Numbered from the stretch's first letter, positions 11,577 through 23,885 are shown. The stretch is 64,000 nucleotides of DNA from Polynucleobacter sp. GWA2_45_21 (GCF_001830325.1 NZ_MHZG01000001.1:372001-436000); one strand, 5' to 3'. Notes: generated by a model not told the origin, from the letters alone. Numbers and translations: made by a program.

Positions 11577-12518
11577 CTAGCCAACTAAATTCTTTGGTAG
11601 CGAGAACGTGACATCCTCCACAACGCCCTCCAAGTTGCGAATGGAGCGTGGGCCAAATTCTTGAATCTTTTCCACAATCGAGAGCGCTAAGCTCTCTGGC
11701 GCTGACGCACCTGCAGTAAGGCCAACACGTTTCTTGCCCGCAAACCATTCAGCTTGAAGCTGTCCGGGTGCATCAACCATGTAAGCTGGTACACCGAGTT
11801 TTTCAGCTAATTCACGCAAGCGATTCGAGTTCGAGCTTGCCTTGCTTCCCACCACAATAACTACCTCAACCTGAGGTGCCATAAATTTCACAGCATCTTG
11901 TCGGTTCTGAGTGGCATAACAAATATCTTGTTTACGCGGCTGAACAATATTCGGAAATTTTTGAGTCAAGGCGTCGACAATTTCTTTCGTCTCATCTACG
12001 GAGAGTGTAGTTTGCGTTACAAAAGCAATTTTTTCATTCTCAGTAAAAGGCAAATTCGCAACATCTGCCACCTTTTCGATCAGATGAATGCCTTTGTCTA
12101 CCTGCCCCATCGTGCCTTCAACTTCGGGGTGTCCTGCATGACCAATCATCAGGACTGTAAAACCATCTTTACACATTTTGACGACCTCAAGATGCACCTT
12201 GGTAACCAATGGGCAGGTAGCGTCATATACCTGCAATCCGCGTGCTTCAGCATCTTGGCGCACCTCTTGAGAAACACCATGAGCACTAAATACCACGATG
12301 CCGCCTTTGGGAACTTCATGCAACTCATCGACAAATACAGCACCTTTTTCGCGCAGTCCATTGACGACATAGGCGTTGTGAACAATTTCATGACGCACAT
12401 ATATTGGTGCGCCAAAACGAGTCAATGCTTCATTGACAATATTGATGGCACGATCCACGCCCGCGCAAAAACCGCGAGGCTGCGCCATCAAAATTTCTGC
12501 TTGGACTTGATTGCTCAT
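11577..12518 (-). CDS. ispH: 4-hydroxy-3-methylbut-2-enyl diphosphate reductase
   Basis: [43 protein letters not shown]. Confidence 0.97.
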   Translation of the reverse strand: MSNQVQAEILMAQPRGFCAGVDRAINIVNEALTRFGAPIYVRHEIVHNAYVVNGLREKGAVFVDELHEVPKGGIVVFSAHGVSQEVRQDAEARGLQVYDATCPLVTKVHLEVVKMCKDGFTVLMIGHAGHPEVEGTMGQVDKGIHLIEKVADVANLPFTENEKIAFVTQTTLSVDETKEIVDALTQKFPNIVQPRKQDICYATQNRQDAVKFMAPQVEVVIVVGSKASSNSNRLRELAEKLGVPAYMVDAPGQLQAEWFAGKKRVGLTAGASAPESLALSIVEKIQEFGPRSIRNLEGVVEDVTFSLPKNLVG

Positions 12519-12521
12519 CAG

Positions 12522-12968
12522 TTACAGAATCGCAACGATTTCAGCTTCAAAGGTAACAGGCCTTCCAGCAAGCGGATGATTGAAATCAAACCATGCACCT
12601 TCTTCATTAATGGATTGCAGTACCCCGGCATATTGAGCGCCACCAGGCGCATTAAATTCAATCACGTCGCCAGGATTAAATTCCACATCATCATCGCGCC
12701 CTTCTTTGAGCGCCCCCAAAGAAACCCACTGAATTAATTCTTCCTTACGCTCACCAAAGCTTTCTTCAGGCGGCAGCAAGGCACTTTTCTTTTCACCCAC
12801 AGCTAACCCGATCAACACCTTTTCAAAACAAGGCGCAAATTGTCCAGAACCCATCAACACCGTCGCAGGGCGATCAATAAAAGTATTGATGTAATCATCC
12901 CCGCTGGGCAAAATCAGCCGATAGTTGAGGGTCAAGAAGGAATTGGGCAAAACCGTAAGCTTAGTCAT
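12522..12968 (-). CDS. FKBP-type peptidyl-prolyl cis-trans isomerase (SlpA/FkpB-like)
   Basis: VLMGSGQFAPCFEKVLIGLAVGEKKSALLPPEESFGER; NHPLAGRPVTFEAEI. Confidence 0.9.
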   Translation of the reverse strand: MTKLTVLPNSFLTLNYRLILPSGDDYINTFIDRPATVLMGSGQFAPCFEKVLIGLAVGEKKSALLPPEESFGERKEELIQWVSLGALKEGRDDDVEFNPGDVIEFNAPGGAQYAGVLQSINEEGAWFDFNHPLAGRPVTFEAEIVAIL

Positions 12969-12998
12969 AAGGTAATTGTATCTAGGCCCGACGCGAGC

Positions 12999-13700
12999 GT
13001 GCACTCGCCGATTACCGATTGGCCAAAAATAGAGCAGCCACGCGAGAAGCTGCGCACCCTTGGAGCGGCAGCCCTAACTGATGCCGAATTACTGGCGATC
13101 TTTCTGCGGGTTGGCGTCAAAGGCAAAACCGCTGTGGCCCTAGCTGAAGATCTTCTCCATCATTTTGGCAATTTGCCACGCCTCCTATCCTGCGCTCCAG
13201 AAGAATTAACCCAGATTCATGGCATGGGTATTTCCAAATGGTCTCAAATTCAGGCAGCGTACGAGCTCGTCAAGCGCAGTCTTGAGGAATCCCTTTCTCA
13301 GGAGTCAGTTTTCTCGTCACCAAGCTATGTCAAAGAGTTCTTGCAAGCCCGATTTGGGCGTCTACCGCATGAAGTCTTTCTTTGCCTATACCTTGACTCC
13401 CGCCTACACCTGATTGAGTGTCAGGAGCTCTTTAGGGGCTCCTTGACCCATACAGCTGTCTACCCCCGAGAAATCCTCAAGGAAGCCCTTGCCAGGAATG
13501 CTAGCGCCCTTATCGTGGCCCATAACCACCCTAGCGGCAACCCACTGCCCAGCCTTGCCGACCAGGAATTAACCAAAACGCTATCTAAAGCCTTGCAGTT
13601 GGTGGATATTCCGCTCCTAGATCACTGCATAGTTAGCGATAGCGGATTTTTCTCATTTTCAGATTCAGGCCTTATGAAAAATGACTTTAATCATAAGTAA
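12999..13700 (+). CDS. radC: DNA repair protein RadC family (JAB/MPN domain)
   Basis: REKLRTLGAAALTDAELLAIFLRVG; HNHPSGNPLPSLAD; GTG start at 12999 is inferred. Confidence 0.95.
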   Translation: MHSPITDWPKIEQPREKLRTLGAAALTDAELLAIFLRVGVKGKTAVALAEDLLHHFGNLPRLLSCAPEELTQIHGMGISKWSQIQAAYELVKRSLEESLSQESVFSSPSYVKEFLQARFGRLPHEVFLCLYLDSRLHLIECQELFRGSLTHTAVYPREILKEALARNASALIVAHNHPSGNPLPSLADQELTKTLSKALQLVDIPLLDHCIVSDSGFFSFSDSGLMKNDFNHK

Positions 13701-13838
13701 TCACTAACTTTTTGCTTATTTTTGACCCATATTGGCGGCTAAACCGCTAAATCCTTAAAACTAAAGCGAATTAGGGCTAGATCAAAGTACTCGGAGACTG
13801 ATACAATCTTCTTTTTTCGCAATTAATGGAGTTATGTC

Positions 13839-14072
13839 ATGGCAAAAGTTTGCCAAGTCACTGGGAAGAAGCCGATGGTTGGCAACAATGTATCCCATGC
13901 AAACAATAAAACGAAGCGTCGCTTTTTGCCGAATTTGCAAAACCGTCGTTTCTGGGTTGAATCTGAAAACCGTTGGATTAGCTTGCGCTTAACCAATGCT
14001 GGTTTGCGCGTTATCGACAAGAACGGCATTGATGCTGTGTTGTCTGATCTCCGTGCACGTGGCGAAATTTAA
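13839..14072 (+). CDS. rpmB: 50S ribosomal protein L28
   Basis: [34 protein letters not shown]. Confidence 0.98.
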   Translation: MAKVCQVTGKKPMVGNNVSHANNKTKRRFLPNLQNRRFWVESENRWISLRLTNAGLRVIDKNGIDAVLSDLRARGEI

Positions 14073-14083
14073 GGAGCGCACAA

Positions 14084-14251
14084 ATGGCTAAAGGCGGCAG
14101 AGAAAAAATCAAATTAGAGTCATCAGCTGGTACTGGTCACTTCTATACCACTTCAAAAAACAAGCGTACAAAGCCTGAGAAAATGGAGATCATGAAATTC
14201 GATCCAACCATTCGCAAGCACGTTGCTTACAAAGAAACAAAGCTCAAGTAA
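14084..14251 (+). CDS. rpmG: 50S ribosomal protein L33 (55 aa, absent from supplied ORF track)
   Basis: Translated by eye: [55 protein letters not shown]; follows rpmB with AAGGAG. Confidence 0.97.
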   Translation: MAKGGREKIKLESSAGTGHFYTTSKNKRTKPEKMEIMKFDPTIRKHVAYKETKLK

Positions 14252-14282
14252 TTTATCGATTCGATATTTATTTGCTGCAAAT

Positions 14283-14311
14283 AAAAAACCCGCTACATCA
14301 GCGGGTTTTTT
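14283..14311 (+). terminator. Rho-independent terminator of rpmBG (possibly also serving the reverse strand)
   Basis: AAAAAACCCGCT-ACATC-AGCGGGTTTTTT. Confidence 0.88.
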
Positions 14312-14351
14312 ATTGTCTTGATTTTCACCAAGATCAAAGTCATGCCATCAC

Positions 14352-15545
14352 CTAAGCGTAACGACGTAATCTCAAAGAGAAGTCACGCAGACTAGATAAA
14401 CCACTCTCCTCGGCACGCTGACACCATGCATGCAATTGAGAAACCAACTGATCGCCTGTAGCGTTAGAGCGACTCCAGATGGCTTGTAAATCACGACGCA
14501 TCTCAATCATCTTGCGAAGCTGCGCATTACTTGCCATCAACTCTTCTAGTTTGATTTTTTCTTCCGCAGTCAAACGGGATTCATCTTTACCTAACCAGGT
14601 ACGCGCATCCTTCAGATGAGCAGCCAACACTTGCATGTGCTGAACTTCATTGCTGAAGAAAGTGCTCAGAGTCTTACTGTAACGGGCCATGATTTCATAA
14701 CGATTTGCAATGATGGCTTCGAGCGTACCTTGATCGGCGGGGCGTAAGTCACTGAGTACCGGCTTAGGAGATGTCTTCTTCACTTTAGCCAAGCCCACTG
14801 CACTCATCATCTGAATGTACATCCAGCCAATGTCAAATTCATACCACTTGCTAGAGAGCTTAGCGCTCGTGGCAAATGTGTGATGGTTGTTATGCAGCTC
14901 TTCGCCGCCAATCAAAATACCCCAAGGGAAAATATTTCTAGAGGCATCTTCACAGTCGTAGTTGCGATACCCCCAGTAGTGACCAATACCATTAATAATT
15001 CCGGCGGCAGTAATTGGAATCCACAGCATCTGCACTGCCCACACAGTTAAACCAATAGCGCCAAACAAAAACACATCGATGATCAACATCAAGGCAACAC
15101 CTTGCCAAGAAAACTTGGAATAGACATTGTGCTCGAGCCAATCATCTGGTGTGCCATGACCAAACTTATCTAGAGTCTCTTGATTGTGAGATTCTTTTTT
15201 ATATAACTCCGCACCGCGAGAAAGCACGGTGTTGATACCGAGAACTTGCGGGCTATGCGGGTCATCAACAGTCTCACACTTGGCATGGTGTTTGCGATGA
15301 ATGGCTGCCCATTCTTTAGTGACCATCCCGGTAGTTAGCCATAGCCAAAACCGGAAGAAATGGGACATGATCGGATGCAGATCTAAAGCACGATGCGCTT
15401 GGCAACGATGCAAGAAGATCGTTACAGCGGCAATCGTAATGTGTGTTGCCACCAAGGTGAAAACAAGAATCTGCCACCATGACCAATCCAAATAGCCATT
15501 AGCAAGCCAGTGGAGAAAGACATCAAAACCTGAAGCTGAATTCAA
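14352..15545 (-). CDS. Acyl-CoA/fatty acid delta-9 desaturase family
   Basis: Histidine boxes HRCQAHRALDLH, HRKHHAKCE, HNNHHTF. Confidence 0.93.
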   Translation of the reverse strand: MNSASGFDVFLHWLANGYLDWSWWQILVFTLVATHITIAAVTIFLHRCQAHRALDLHPIMSHFFRFWLWLTTGMVTKEWAAIHRKHHAKCETVDDPHSPQVLGINTVLSRGAELYKKESHNQETLDKFGHGTPDDWLEHNVYSKFSWQGVALMLIIDVFLFGAIGLTVWAVQMLWIPITAAGIINGIGHYWGYRNYDCEDASRNIFPWGILIGGEELHNNHHTFATSAKLSSKWYEFDIGWMYIQMMSAVGLAKVKKTSPKPVLSDLRPADQGTLEAIIANRYEIMARYSKTLSTFFSNEVQHMQVLAAHLKDARTWLGKDESRLTAEEKIKLEELMASNAQLRKMIEMRRDLQAIWSRSNATGDQLVSQLHAWCQRAEESGLSSLRDFSLRLRRYA

Positions 15546-15575
15546 AAGGGTTTCCTTAAGAGGAGGTATAAACCC

Positions 15576-17177
15576 TTATTTTAGTTCTTTAGCGACTTTC
15601 TTGGTTTTGATCTTTGTCTCTTTTTCTTCGCCTTTTACGTCATCCTGATCAATCTTCTCAACAGGAGCGGAAGCCTTCTTTTGAAAAACAGCCCCAAAGA
15701 AGCCGTCTGTCCCGTGAATATGAGGCCAAAGCTGCCACCAAGGGTTGTCAGGACTACATCCCATGGGGATTTTATCCTTTGGAAACAATGGCTTAAGAAC
15801 CTCAGCTGCTCGAACAACCTCAAAATTGGGGTGCTTTGCCAAGAAATCTTCTGCAATTTGCTGGTTTTCTTGAGGTAATAAGCTGCATGTGGCGTAAACC
15901 AAGCGGCCTCCTGGCTTGAGCAAGCGACTTGCCGAAGCCAATATATTCATTTGCTTTTGATTAAGTTCCAGAACCCCTTCTGGGGTCTGACGCCATTTCA
16001 GATCCGGATTACGGCGCAAAGTACCCATACCACTGCAGGGTGCATCCACTAAAACGCGGTCAATCTTGCCGGCCAAGCGCTTGATCTTGGTGTCATTCTC
16101 GCTATCAATCCAAACGGGATGGACGTTAGAAAGGCCACTACGAGCTTGACGTGGCTTCAAATTGGCTAAGCGACGCTCTGATGTATCCAGCGCATACAAA
16201 CGGCCTGTGGAGCGGATGATGGCTCCAATCGCCAAAGTCTTGCCACCAGCACCTGCGCAAAAGTCCACCACCATCTCACCGCGCTTAGGCGCCAGCAAAT
16301 AAGCCAAGAGCTGACTGCCTTCATCTTGAACCTCAAACATCCCCGCTTTAAAACCAACCGTATTTTGCAAAGCAGGCTTACCCATAATGCGCACACCATC
16401 AGGAGCATACGGAGTTGGGATTGCTTGATAGCGACCGCCAAGGGCATTCATCTCAGCAAGCAATTGCTCACGAGTCGTCTTCATGGTGTTGGCACGCAAA
16501 TCTAAAAGAGCTGGGTGCATGAGTGATTTAGCTAACTCTTCGCGAGATTCTTCACCAGGATATTTTCCAAAAGCTTCCCATAACCATTCTGGCAAATTAT
16601 TCCGAACTAAAGGATTGAGTGCAGATGGATCCACTATTGCAAAACGTTGCAACCATTCATACTCACCTGTCTTCAGCACATGGGCTAAGTCGGCAATTGC
16701 ACTCTCAGCTCGATTAGCAGAACCAAGACCACCTTCAGACAGAGCAGACAGCAAACCCAATAGGGCTAAGCGTCTGGCCTGTGATCCCTCACCACTTGAA
16801 GCAAATTGTGAAAACTCATTTTTACGACGCAAGATGGCAAAAGCACTCTCAGCAATTAAAGCGCGATCGCGATTACCTAGCTGCGGTTCAGAGCGGAAAT
16901 ACCGACTCACTACACGATCAGCTGGTTGCTCAAAATTCAGTAGCTCTGGCAGCAAGCGCTCCAAATGAATCGCATGTTGTGGCAATGCTTTTGCATTGGA
17001 AAAGTTTTTTTGACCTTCGGGCGCAATGATGTTTCCGCTCGCATTACGACGCTCTGGGCGACGCAATGGATCCTTAGATTTAGCGGCATAACTCTTTTGT
17101 GGGCCTAGGCGTGATCCAGATCTGGATCCAGACTTTGAGCCAGTACCGGCTCCGCGGGATGAACGTTCTTTACTCAT
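15576..17177 (-). CDS. RsmB/NOP2-family RNA (cytosine-5) methyltransferase
   Basis: VVDFCAGAGGKTLAIGA; VLVDAPCSGMGTLRRNPDLKWR; basic N-terminal extension. Confidence 0.92.
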   Translation of the reverse strand: MSKERSSRGAGTGSKSGSRSGSRLGPQKSYAAKSKDPLRRPERRNASGNIIAPEGQKNFSNAKALPQHAIHLERLLPELLNFEQPADRVVSRYFRSEPQLGNRDRALIAESAFAILRRKNEFSQFASSGEGSQARRLALLGLLSALSEGGLGSANRAESAIADLAHVLKTGEYEWLQRFAIVDPSALNPLVRNNLPEWLWEAFGKYPGEESREELAKSLMHPALLDLRANTMKTTREQLLAEMNALGGRYQAIPTPYAPDGVRIMGKPALQNTVGFKAGMFEVQDEGSQLLAYLLAPKRGEMVVDFCAGAGGKTLAIGAIIRSTGRLYALDTSERRLANLKPRQARSGLSNVHPVWIDSENDTKIKRLAGKIDRVLVDAPCSGMGTLRRNPDLKWRQTPEGVLELNQKQMNILASASRLLKPGGRLVYATCSLLPQENQQIAEDFLAKHPNFEVVRAAEVLKPLFPKDKIPMGCSPDNPWWQLWPHIHGTDGFFGAVFQKKASAPVEKIDQDDVKGEEKETKIKTKKVAKELK

Positions 17178-17809
17178 AATTTTATTAATTGCGACTCCGG
17201 TGGTTGAACCTGAACTTGATTACCTTCTATTCGCAATCGTCCATCTAGGAACCATTTTACGGCCCGCGGGTAAATCTGATGTTCTGCAGCTAAAACTCGT
17301 GCCGCCAAACTATCTGCATCATCGCCCGGAAGCACTGGGACCGAGGCCTGGCAGATGATGGGGCCTTCATCGACACCCTCGGTAACAAAGTGCACACTGG
17401 CACCATGTTCGGCTACACCAGCCTCCAAAGCCCGCTCGTGGGTATGCAAACCTGGGAAGGCTGGCAGCAAGGCTGGGTGAATATTGATGAGTCGACCCTC
17501 AAAATGGCGGATAAAGCCCGGGGTCAGAATGCGCATAAAACCCGCGAGAACCACTAAATCAGCCCCCAATTCATCGATTTTCGCGATGAGGGCGGCATCA
17601 AAGGACTCGCGCGTAGCATGCTCTTTGTGCTCAATAACAAAGGCAGGAATGCCCTGAGAGCGAGCAAAATCAAGGCCCTTAGCCGCAGAGTGATTAGCAA
17701 TCACCCCCGCAAACGTGACGGGCCACTGCTCATTTTGAGCTGTTTTGACGATAGCCTCGAAATTGGATCCGCGGCCTGAGATTAAGGTGACGATAGATGG
17801 CATGCCCAC
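17174..17809 (-). CDS. purN: Phosphoribosylglycinamide formyltransferase
   Basis: VTLISGRGSNFEAIVKTA; LAGFMRILTPGFIRHFEGRLINIHPALLPAFPGLHTHERALEAG. Confidence 0.96.
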   Translation of the reverse strand: MGMPSIVTLISGRGSNFEAIVKTAQNEQWPVTFAGVIANHSAAKGLDFARSQGIPAFVIEHKEHATRESFDAALIAKIDELGADLVVLAGFMRILTPGFIRHFEGRLINIHPALLPAFPGLHTHERALEAGVAEHGASVHFVTEGVDEGPIICQASVPVLPGDDADSLAARVLAAEHQIYPRAVKWFLDGRLRIEGNQVQVQPPESQLIKL

Positions 17810-17854
17810 AATATAATTGATGGTTACCCCGAAAGCGACCCTGAAAGCGATTTA

Positions 17855-18805
17855 GTGAACGTATTCCGTGGCCCCACCCAGTTTTCTGCAGGACCGGCTT
17901 GTGCCTTAACCATCGGTAATTTCGATGGCGTGCACAGGGGTCATCGCGCCCTGCTCAAACAACTGAAGGATGGCGCCCAAGAGCGTGGCTTGGTTAGCTG
18001 TGTGATGACTTTCGAGCCACACCCTAAGGAATTCTTTTCCCCAGAGCAGGCGCCGCCTCGCATTTTAAATTTACGCGATAAGCTTGCCGCCTTTGCCGAC
18101 ATCGGCATCGATCGTGTAGTGGTGGAACATTTCAACACTGCTTTCGCTCGACTAACTCCAGAAGAGTTCGTTTCTGAAATCATCATCAAACAACTCAATG
18201 CCAAATGGATTTTGATTGGGGATGATTTTTGCTATGGCGCAAAGCGCGCGGGCAATTTTGGAAGCCTCAAAGCTGCTGGTGAAAAATATGGTTTCGAAGT
18301 TTCCAGCATTCACACCGTGCAAGAAGATGGCGAAAGAATTTCCAGCTCAGCACTTCGCAATGCCTTAGCTAACGGAGACATGGATCAAGCCAGCAAGTTA
18401 TTAGGACGCCCCTATGGCATTTCTGGTCATGTCATTCACGGACAAAAGCTAGGGCGCACTTTAGGATTCCCCACACTCAATCTCGCTGTTGCCAATCACC
18501 TGCATCACCGCAAACCTGCCTGTTCTGGCATATTTACTGCACAAGTAGTAGGCCTTGGAGACAAGCCACTTCCTGCTGTAGCCAGCCTCGGGGTAAGGCC
18601 AACAGTCGAAGACGAAGGTCGAGTTCTCTTAGAGACACACATCTTTGATTACAACGCAGATGTTTACGGAAAAATTATTACCGTTGAACTCTTAGAAAAA
18701 ATCCGTGACGAGGCGAAGTACTCTGACCTCGACACTCTTACCAAAGCGATTGCATCTGATGCAGCGCATGCCAGAAATTATTTCCAGAAAAAAGCTTATG
18801 TCTGA
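17855..18805 (+). CDS. ribF: Bifunctional riboflavin kinase / FAD synthetase
   Basis: [37 protein letters not shown]. Confidence 0.96.
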   Translation: MNVFRGPTQFSAGPACALTIGNFDGVHRGHRALLKQLKDGAQERGLVSCVMTFEPHPKEFFSPEQAPPRILNLRDKLAAFADIGIDRVVVEHFNTAFARLTPEEFVSEIIIKQLNAKWILIGDDFCYGAKRAGNFGSLKAAGEKYGFEVSSIHTVQEDGERISSSALRNALANGDMDQASKLLGRPYGISGHVIHGQKLGRTLGFPTLNLAVANHLHHRKPACSGIFTAQVVGLGDKPLPAVASLGVRPTVEDEGRVLLETHIFDYNADVYGKIITVELLEKIRDEAKYSDLDTLTKAIASDAAHARNYFQKKAYV

Positions 18806-21659
18806 AAAAGAAAACTCTTATCCCGTTAATCTTCTAGAGACCTCATTCCCAATGCGGGGAGACCTGCCAAAGCGTGAGCCTCAATGGGTTGCTCAATGGC
18901 AGAAAAATATACTCTACGAAAAGATTCGCGCAGCACATGCTAATCAACCAAAATTTATTTTGCATGATGGCCCCCCGTATGCAAATGGCGATATTCATAT
19001 TGGTCATGCCGTAAATAAGATCCTCAAGGATATGATCGTGAAGTCCCGCTGGTTAATGGGCTTTGACTCTACATACGTGCCAGGCTGGGATTGCCATGGC
19101 ATGCCGATTGAGATTCAGATTGAAAAAGAGTTTGGCAAAAATCTACCTACTGCTGAAGTTCAATCAAAAGCTCGTGCTTACGCCAAGGTACAGGTAGACA
19201 AGCAGAAAAAAGACTTTGAACGTTTGGGTGTATTGGGCGACTGGAATAACCCCTATCTCACCATGAATTATCGCAATGAGGCCGATGAAATTCGTGCACT
19301 CGGGAAAATCTGGGAAAAGGGATACGTATTCCGCGGCCTAAAGCCTGTCAACTGGTGCTTTGATTGCGGCTCCGCATTAGCCGAAGCTGAAGTGGAATAC
19401 CAAGACAAGACTGATCCAACGGTCGACGTTGGTTTTGCTTTTGATGATGCGCAGCGTCCACAATTGGCAAAAGCATTTGGTCTACCTGAGATTCCAGCCA
19501 AGCCCGGAATGATTGTGATTTGGACCACAACACCTTGGACCATCCCATCCAATCAAGCGCTGAATGTTCACCCTGAACTCAGCTACGCTTTGGTAGATAC
19601 CGGCGATAAGTTACTCATCCTGGCAAAAGACCGAGTAGAGACTTGCCTCGAAGATTTTGGCCTTGAAGGTAAAGTGATTGCTACTTGTTTAGGTAGTCAA
19701 TTAGCAAACATCTCATTCTGGCATCCGCTTGCTCCATTGCACGAGGGATACAAGCGCCTCTCACCAATCTACCCAGCTGAATATGTCACGCTCGATACTG
19801 GTACTGGTGTTGTGCACTCTGCACCAGCCTATGGTGAGGAAGACTTTAAGTCTTGCAAAGCAAATAAGTTAGCAGATAAAGATATCTTGAACCCAGTGAT
19901 GGGTAATGGCGTCTATGCCTCCTGGTTGCCACTCTTTGCCAATGAATATATTTGGAAAGCCAATCCGAAGATTGTCGAAGCCATGCGTGAAGCAGGCAGC
20001 CTCTTGCGCGATAAGACTTATACCCACTCTTACATGCATTGCTGGCGTCACAAGTCGCCAATTATTTATCGTGCAACCTCACAGTGGTTTGCAAGCATGG
20101 ATAAGAGACCATCTGATGGCAAAGCAAGTCTGCGCGAGGCAGCCTTAACTGGCATTGAAAATACTGAGTTCTTCCCGGCCTGGGGTAAGCAGCGCCTAAA
20201 GAGCATGATTGCCAACCGTCCAGATTGGACCTTGTCACGTCAACGTCAATGGGGTGTGCCCATGGCCTTCTTTGTGCACAAGGAAAGCGGTGAACCCCAT
20301 CCTCGTACAGTGGAATTACTCGAAGAGATTGCAAAGCGAGTTGAAAAAGAAGGTATTGAAGCTTGGCAAAAACTTGAGGTGGCTGAACTGCTTGGTGAAG
20401 AAGGGGCTCAATATGAGAAGAATCGTGACACCTTGGATGTGTGGTTTGATTCCGGCACTACGCATTGGCACGTCATTCGTGGCTCACACCGTGATGAGCT
20501 CTATCGCCCTGAAGCCGAAAGCGCTGATGGTCGTTTAGCTGATTTATATCTTGAAGGTTCAGACCAACACCGCGGTTGGTTCCACTCATCTCTGCTTACT
20601 GGCGCAATGCTCGATGGCAAGCCGCCGTACAAAGCACTGCTGACGCATGGCTTTACCGTCGATGGACAAGGCCGCAAGATGAGCAAGTCTGTGGGTAACG
20701 TCATTGCACCTCAACAGGTTGCCGACAAGCTGGGTGCAGAGATTATTCGCTTGTGGGTAGCGTCTACCGATTATTCCGGTGAGATGACCATTTCCGATGA
20801 GATTCTGAAACGGGTAGTGGAAAGCTATCGTCGTATTCGCAATACTTTGCGTTTCTTGCTGGCCAACCTCTCCGACTTTGATCCATCAAAGCACAGCATG
20901 CCTGCAAGCGAGTGGCTTGAGATTGATCGCTATGCTGTTGCTCTCGCCAATCAATTACAAAATGAAGTTCAGGCTCACTACAAGGCTTATGAGTTCCAGC
21001 CTGCTGTAGCTCGCATGCTAACTTTCTGTTCGGAAGATTTGGGTGGCTTCTACTTAGATATTCTGAAAGACCGCCTCTATACCAGTGCTCCAGACTCTAA
21101 AGAGCGTCGTGCCGCACAAAATGCACTGTTTCACATCACTCGCAATCTACTTAAATGGCTAGCGCCGTTCCTCTCCTTTACCGCAGAAGAAGCCTGGACA
21201 TCGCTCCCCCATGCGGCTAATGAAAAACTCAGTGAATCCATCTTCATGGAAGAGTTTGGCACCTTCCCAAAAATCAACCATGCAACAGAGCTACTTGCAA
21301 AGTGGGGACGCATTCGCGAAATTCGCTCCGAGGTAACTAAAGCTATTGAGATTGAACGTGAGGCTGGCAACGTAGGCTCATCCCTGCAAGCAGAGCTGAC
21401 CATTAAAGTGGGTGATGTCGATTTTGCGATTTTGCATTCTCTTGAAGATGACTTGCGCTTCGTCACCATTACCTCCAGTGCCAATATTGAATTGAGTAAT
21501 GGCGGTCTAGAAGTCCTTGTGCGAGGCAGCCAATATAAGAAGTGTGGCCGTTGTTGGCATCACACTGCCGATGTTGACGCTAATGCTGAACATCCAGAGT
21601 TATGCGGCCGCTGCATCAGCAATCTTTTTGGGGGTGGTGAAGCACGTTTGTTTGCATAA
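18798..21659 (+). CDS. ileS: Isoleucyl-tRNA synthetase
   Basis: [37 protein letters not shown] overlaps the ribF 3' end. Confidence 0.97.
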   Translation: MSEKENSYPVNLLETSFPMRGDLPKREPQWVAQWQKNILYEKIRAAHANQPKFILHDGPPYANGDIHIGHAVNKILKDMIVKSRWLMGFDSTYVPGWDCHGMPIEIQIEKEFGKNLPTAEVQSKARAYAKVQVDKQKKDFERLGVLGDWNNPYLTMNYRNEADEIRALGKIWEKGYVFRGLKPVNWCFDCGSALAEAEVEYQDKTDPTVDVGFAFDDAQRPQLAKAFGLPEIPAKPGMIVIWTTTPWTIPSNQALNVHPELSYALVDTGDKLLILAKDRVETCLEDFGLEGKVIATCLGSQLANISFWHPLAPLHEGYKRLSPIYPAEYVTLDTGTGVVHSAPAYGEEDFKSCKANKLADKDILNPVMGNGVYASWLPLFANEYIWKANPKIVEAMREAGSLLRDKTYTHSYMHCWRHKSPIIYRATSQWFASMDKRPSDGKASLREAALTGIENTEFFPAWGKQRLKSMIANRPDWTLSRQRQWGVPMAFFVHKESGEPHPRTVELLEEIAKRVEKEGIEAWQKLEVAELLGEEGAQYEKNRDTLDVWFDSGTTHWHVIRGSHRDELYRPEAESADGRLADLYLEGSDQHRGWFHSSLLTGAMLDGKPPYKALLTHGFTVDGQGRKMSKSVGNVIAPQQVADKLGAEIIRLWVASTDYSGEMTISDEILKRVVESYRRIRNTLRFLLANLSDFDPSKHSMPASEWLEIDRYAVALANQLQNEVQAHYKAYEFQPAVARMLTFCSEDLGGFYLDILKDRLYTSAPDSKERRAAQNALFHITRNLLKWLAPFLSFTAEEAWTSLPHAANEKLSESIFMEEFGTFPKINHATELLAKWGRIREIRSEVTKAIEIEREAGNVGSSLQAELTIKVGDVDFAILHSLEDDLRFVTITSSANIELSNGGLEVLVRGSQYKKCGRCWHHTADVDANAEHPELCGRCISNLFGGGEARLFA

Positions 21660-21685
21660 ACAATCAGCATTCATACCACTACATC

Positions 21686-22180
21686 ATGAGCGCAAACCTA
21701 TCATTTCTTCGTTATCTAGCAATTGCAATCATTACGCTATTGCTAGACCAACTGAGTAAATGGTCTGCCTTAAGCAATCTTCAATTAGGCGTACCGGAAC
21801 CGGTCCTGCCATTTATGAGCTGGTTGCTGCTATTTAACCCAGGAGCTGCGTTTTCTTTTTTAGCGCAGAGCTCGGGGTGGCAGCGCTGGTTCTTTACGGT
21901 CTTAGGCTTATTAGCCTCAGCTTATATCCTTTGGTTGCTACACAAGAGTCTGGCCGACAAAATGCTCTGCTGGGCTCTCAGTCTCATTCTAGGGGGCGCT
22001 CTAGGGAACGTCTTGGATCGCATCATGTATGGTGCTGTAGTAGATTTTATTGACCTACATTACGCCAATTGGCATTGGCCCGCATTCAATATTGCCGATA
22101 GCGCCATTTGTGTTGGTGCTGGCCTCATTATTTGGGGCGAGCTTCGCAAGTCATTTGGCAAAACGCCTCAATCCTATTAA
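21686..22180 (+). CDS. lspA: Lipoprotein signal peptidase (signal peptidase II)
   Basis: FNPGAAFSFLA; GGALGNVLDRIMYGAVVDFIDLH; FNIADSAICVGAGLI. Confidence 0.96.
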   Translation: MSANLSFLRYLAIAIITLLLDQLSKWSALSNLQLGVPEPVLPFMSWLLLFNPGAAFSFLAQSSGWQRWFFTVLGLLASAYILWLLHKSLADKMLCWALSLILGGALGNVLDRIMYGAVVDFIDLHYANWHWPAFNIADSAICVGAGLIIWGELRKSFGKTPQSY

Positions 22181-22189
22181 GCTGGCCCC

Positions 22190-23401
22190 ATGCAATCACT
22201 TTTAAATAAGAAAATCGTTCTCGGCATTTCTGGTGGCATTGCGGCCTACAAGTCGGCTGAGCTAGCACGTCAGTTAATACAAGAAGGTGCCAGCGTTCAA
22301 GTGGTGATGACCCAAGCTGCTCAACAATTTGTGACACCAGTCACCATGCAAGCGCTCACAGGCAATCCGGTTTACACCAGCCAATGGGATAGCAGCATTG
22401 CCAATAATATGGCTCATATTGAACTATCTAGAGCTGCAGATGCGATTTTGATTGCGCCAGCAAGTGCAGATCTGATGGCTAAACTATCTCTTGGCCTGGC
22501 TGATGATTTACTCACCACACTTTGCCTGGCAAGGGATTGCCCCTTATTGCTTGCTCCCGCCATGAATAAACAAATGTGGGAGCATGCCGCAACCCAAAGA
22601 AGTGCTGAACGACTGATTAAAGACAATGTCACCCTACTCGGCCCTGCAAGTGGCTTTCAGGCGTGTGGCGAAGTGGGTTTTGGTCGCATGCTCGAACCCG
22701 CAGAAATTACCGAGCAATTAATTGCCTTCTTTCAGAAGAAACCGTTGGTAGGTAAGAGAGTTTTAATTACTGCGGGACCTACCTTTGAAGCAATCGATCC
22801 TGTTCGCGGTATTACCAATCGCAGCTCTGGCAAGATGGGGTTTGCAATCGCTCGCGCCGCTGTAGAGGCTGGTGCAGAAGTTCACCTGATAGCTGGCCCT
22901 TGCGAGTTAGATACACCACTGGCTGCCACTGGCAAAATTACGCGCACTAATGTAGTTAGCGCCAGAGAAATGCACGCAGCCACCATGCAATCTACAGACT
23001 GCGATATTTTCCTTGCGGTATCTGCTGTTGCCGATTGGGGTATTGCAAAACCCGCCAAAGAGAAGATAAAGCGTCAAGGCAAGCAGGCTCCAAACCTTGA
23101 ATTTATTGCTAATCCAGACATTCTGGCGGATATTGCAAAGACAGTAAAAACAAAAGGTGGCAAGCCCCACCCTTATTGCGTTGGCTTTGCTGCAGAATCC
23201 ACAGACCTTCTGAAGCATGCGCAAGAAAAACTGCAGCGCAAAGGTATTCCGATGATCGTAGGCAATATTGGCCCCGATACTTTTGGCAGCGATCTCAATG
23301 AATTACTCATTGTAGAAAAAAATACTAGTAAGAAAATTGCCAAGGCTGACAAGCTTCAGCTAGCACGCCAACTCATTGCACTAGTTGCTAAGAAAATTTA
23401 A
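22190..23401 (+). CDS. coaBC: Phosphopantothenoylcysteine decarboxylase / synthetase
   Basis: [53 protein letters not shown]. Confidence 0.97.
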   Translation: MQSLLNKKIVLGISGGIAAYKSAELARQLIQEGASVQVVMTQAAQQFVTPVTMQALTGNPVYTSQWDSSIANNMAHIELSRAADAILIAPASADLMAKLSLGLADDLLTTLCLARDCPLLLAPAMNKQMWEHAATQRSAERLIKDNVTLLGPASGFQACGEVGFGRMLEPAEITEQLIAFFQKKPLVGKRVLITAGPTFEAIDPVRGITNRSSGKMGFAIARAAVEAGAEVHLIAGPCELDTPLAATGKITRTNVVSAREMHAATMQSTDCDIFLAVSAVADWGIAKPAKEKIKRQGKQAPNLEFIANPDILADIAKTVKTKGGKPHPYCVGFAAESTDLLKHAQEKLQRKGIPMIVGNIGPDTFGSDLNELLIVEKNTSKKIAKADKLQLARQLIALVAKKI

Positions 23402-23435
23402 TCCCCCAAACCAATACCCTGCTTTAGGAAATTGT

Positions 23436-23885
23436 ATGCAAGAACTTCAAGTCAAAATTCTCGATGAACGTATGCGAGACCAGTTGCCAAGCTATGGCAC
23501 ACCAGGCAGCGCCGGTTTGGATCTGCGCGCCTGCATTGATGAAGCCATTGAAATCGCTCCAGGACAAACCGTTCTCATCCCAACAGGTTTAGCGATTTAT
23601 GTAGAAGATCCACGCTATGCAGCGTTCATCCTACCACGTTCTGGTTTGGGCCATAAACATGGCATCGTACTGGGGAACCTCGTGGGACTGATTGATTCAG
23701 ACTACCAAGGCCAACTCATGGTGAGCACCTGGAATCGCGGATCTACAACATTCAAGCTCGAGCCTATGGAGCGCCTGGCTCAGTTAGTAGTGATGCCAGT
23801 GCAACAAGTTCAACTCAAAGTAGTTGAAGAGTTCACTGAGAGTAGTCGTGGTGCGGGTGGTTTTGGGAGCACTGGAAGAGCGTAG
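23436..23885 (+). CDS. dut: dUTPase
   Basis: [54 protein letters not shown]. Confidence 0.97.
   Translation: MQELQVKILDERMRDQLPSYGTPGSAGLDLRACIDEAIEIAPGQTVLIPTGLAIYVEDPRYAAFILPRSGLGHKHGIVLGNLVGLIDSDYQGQLMVSTWNRGSTTFKLEPMERLAQLVVMPVQQVQLKVVEEFTESSRGAGGFGSTGRA

Noticed and set aside
11898-12737. 279-aa plus-strand ORF antisense to ispH and the FKBP gene
   Set aside because: It runs across two well-recognised minus-strand genes and their junction, has no domain-like motifs, and looks like an antisense shadow ORF.
16483-16968. 161-aa plus-strand ORF antisense to the RsmB-family gene
   Set aside because: Composition typical of an antisense shadow; fully inside a recognised gene.
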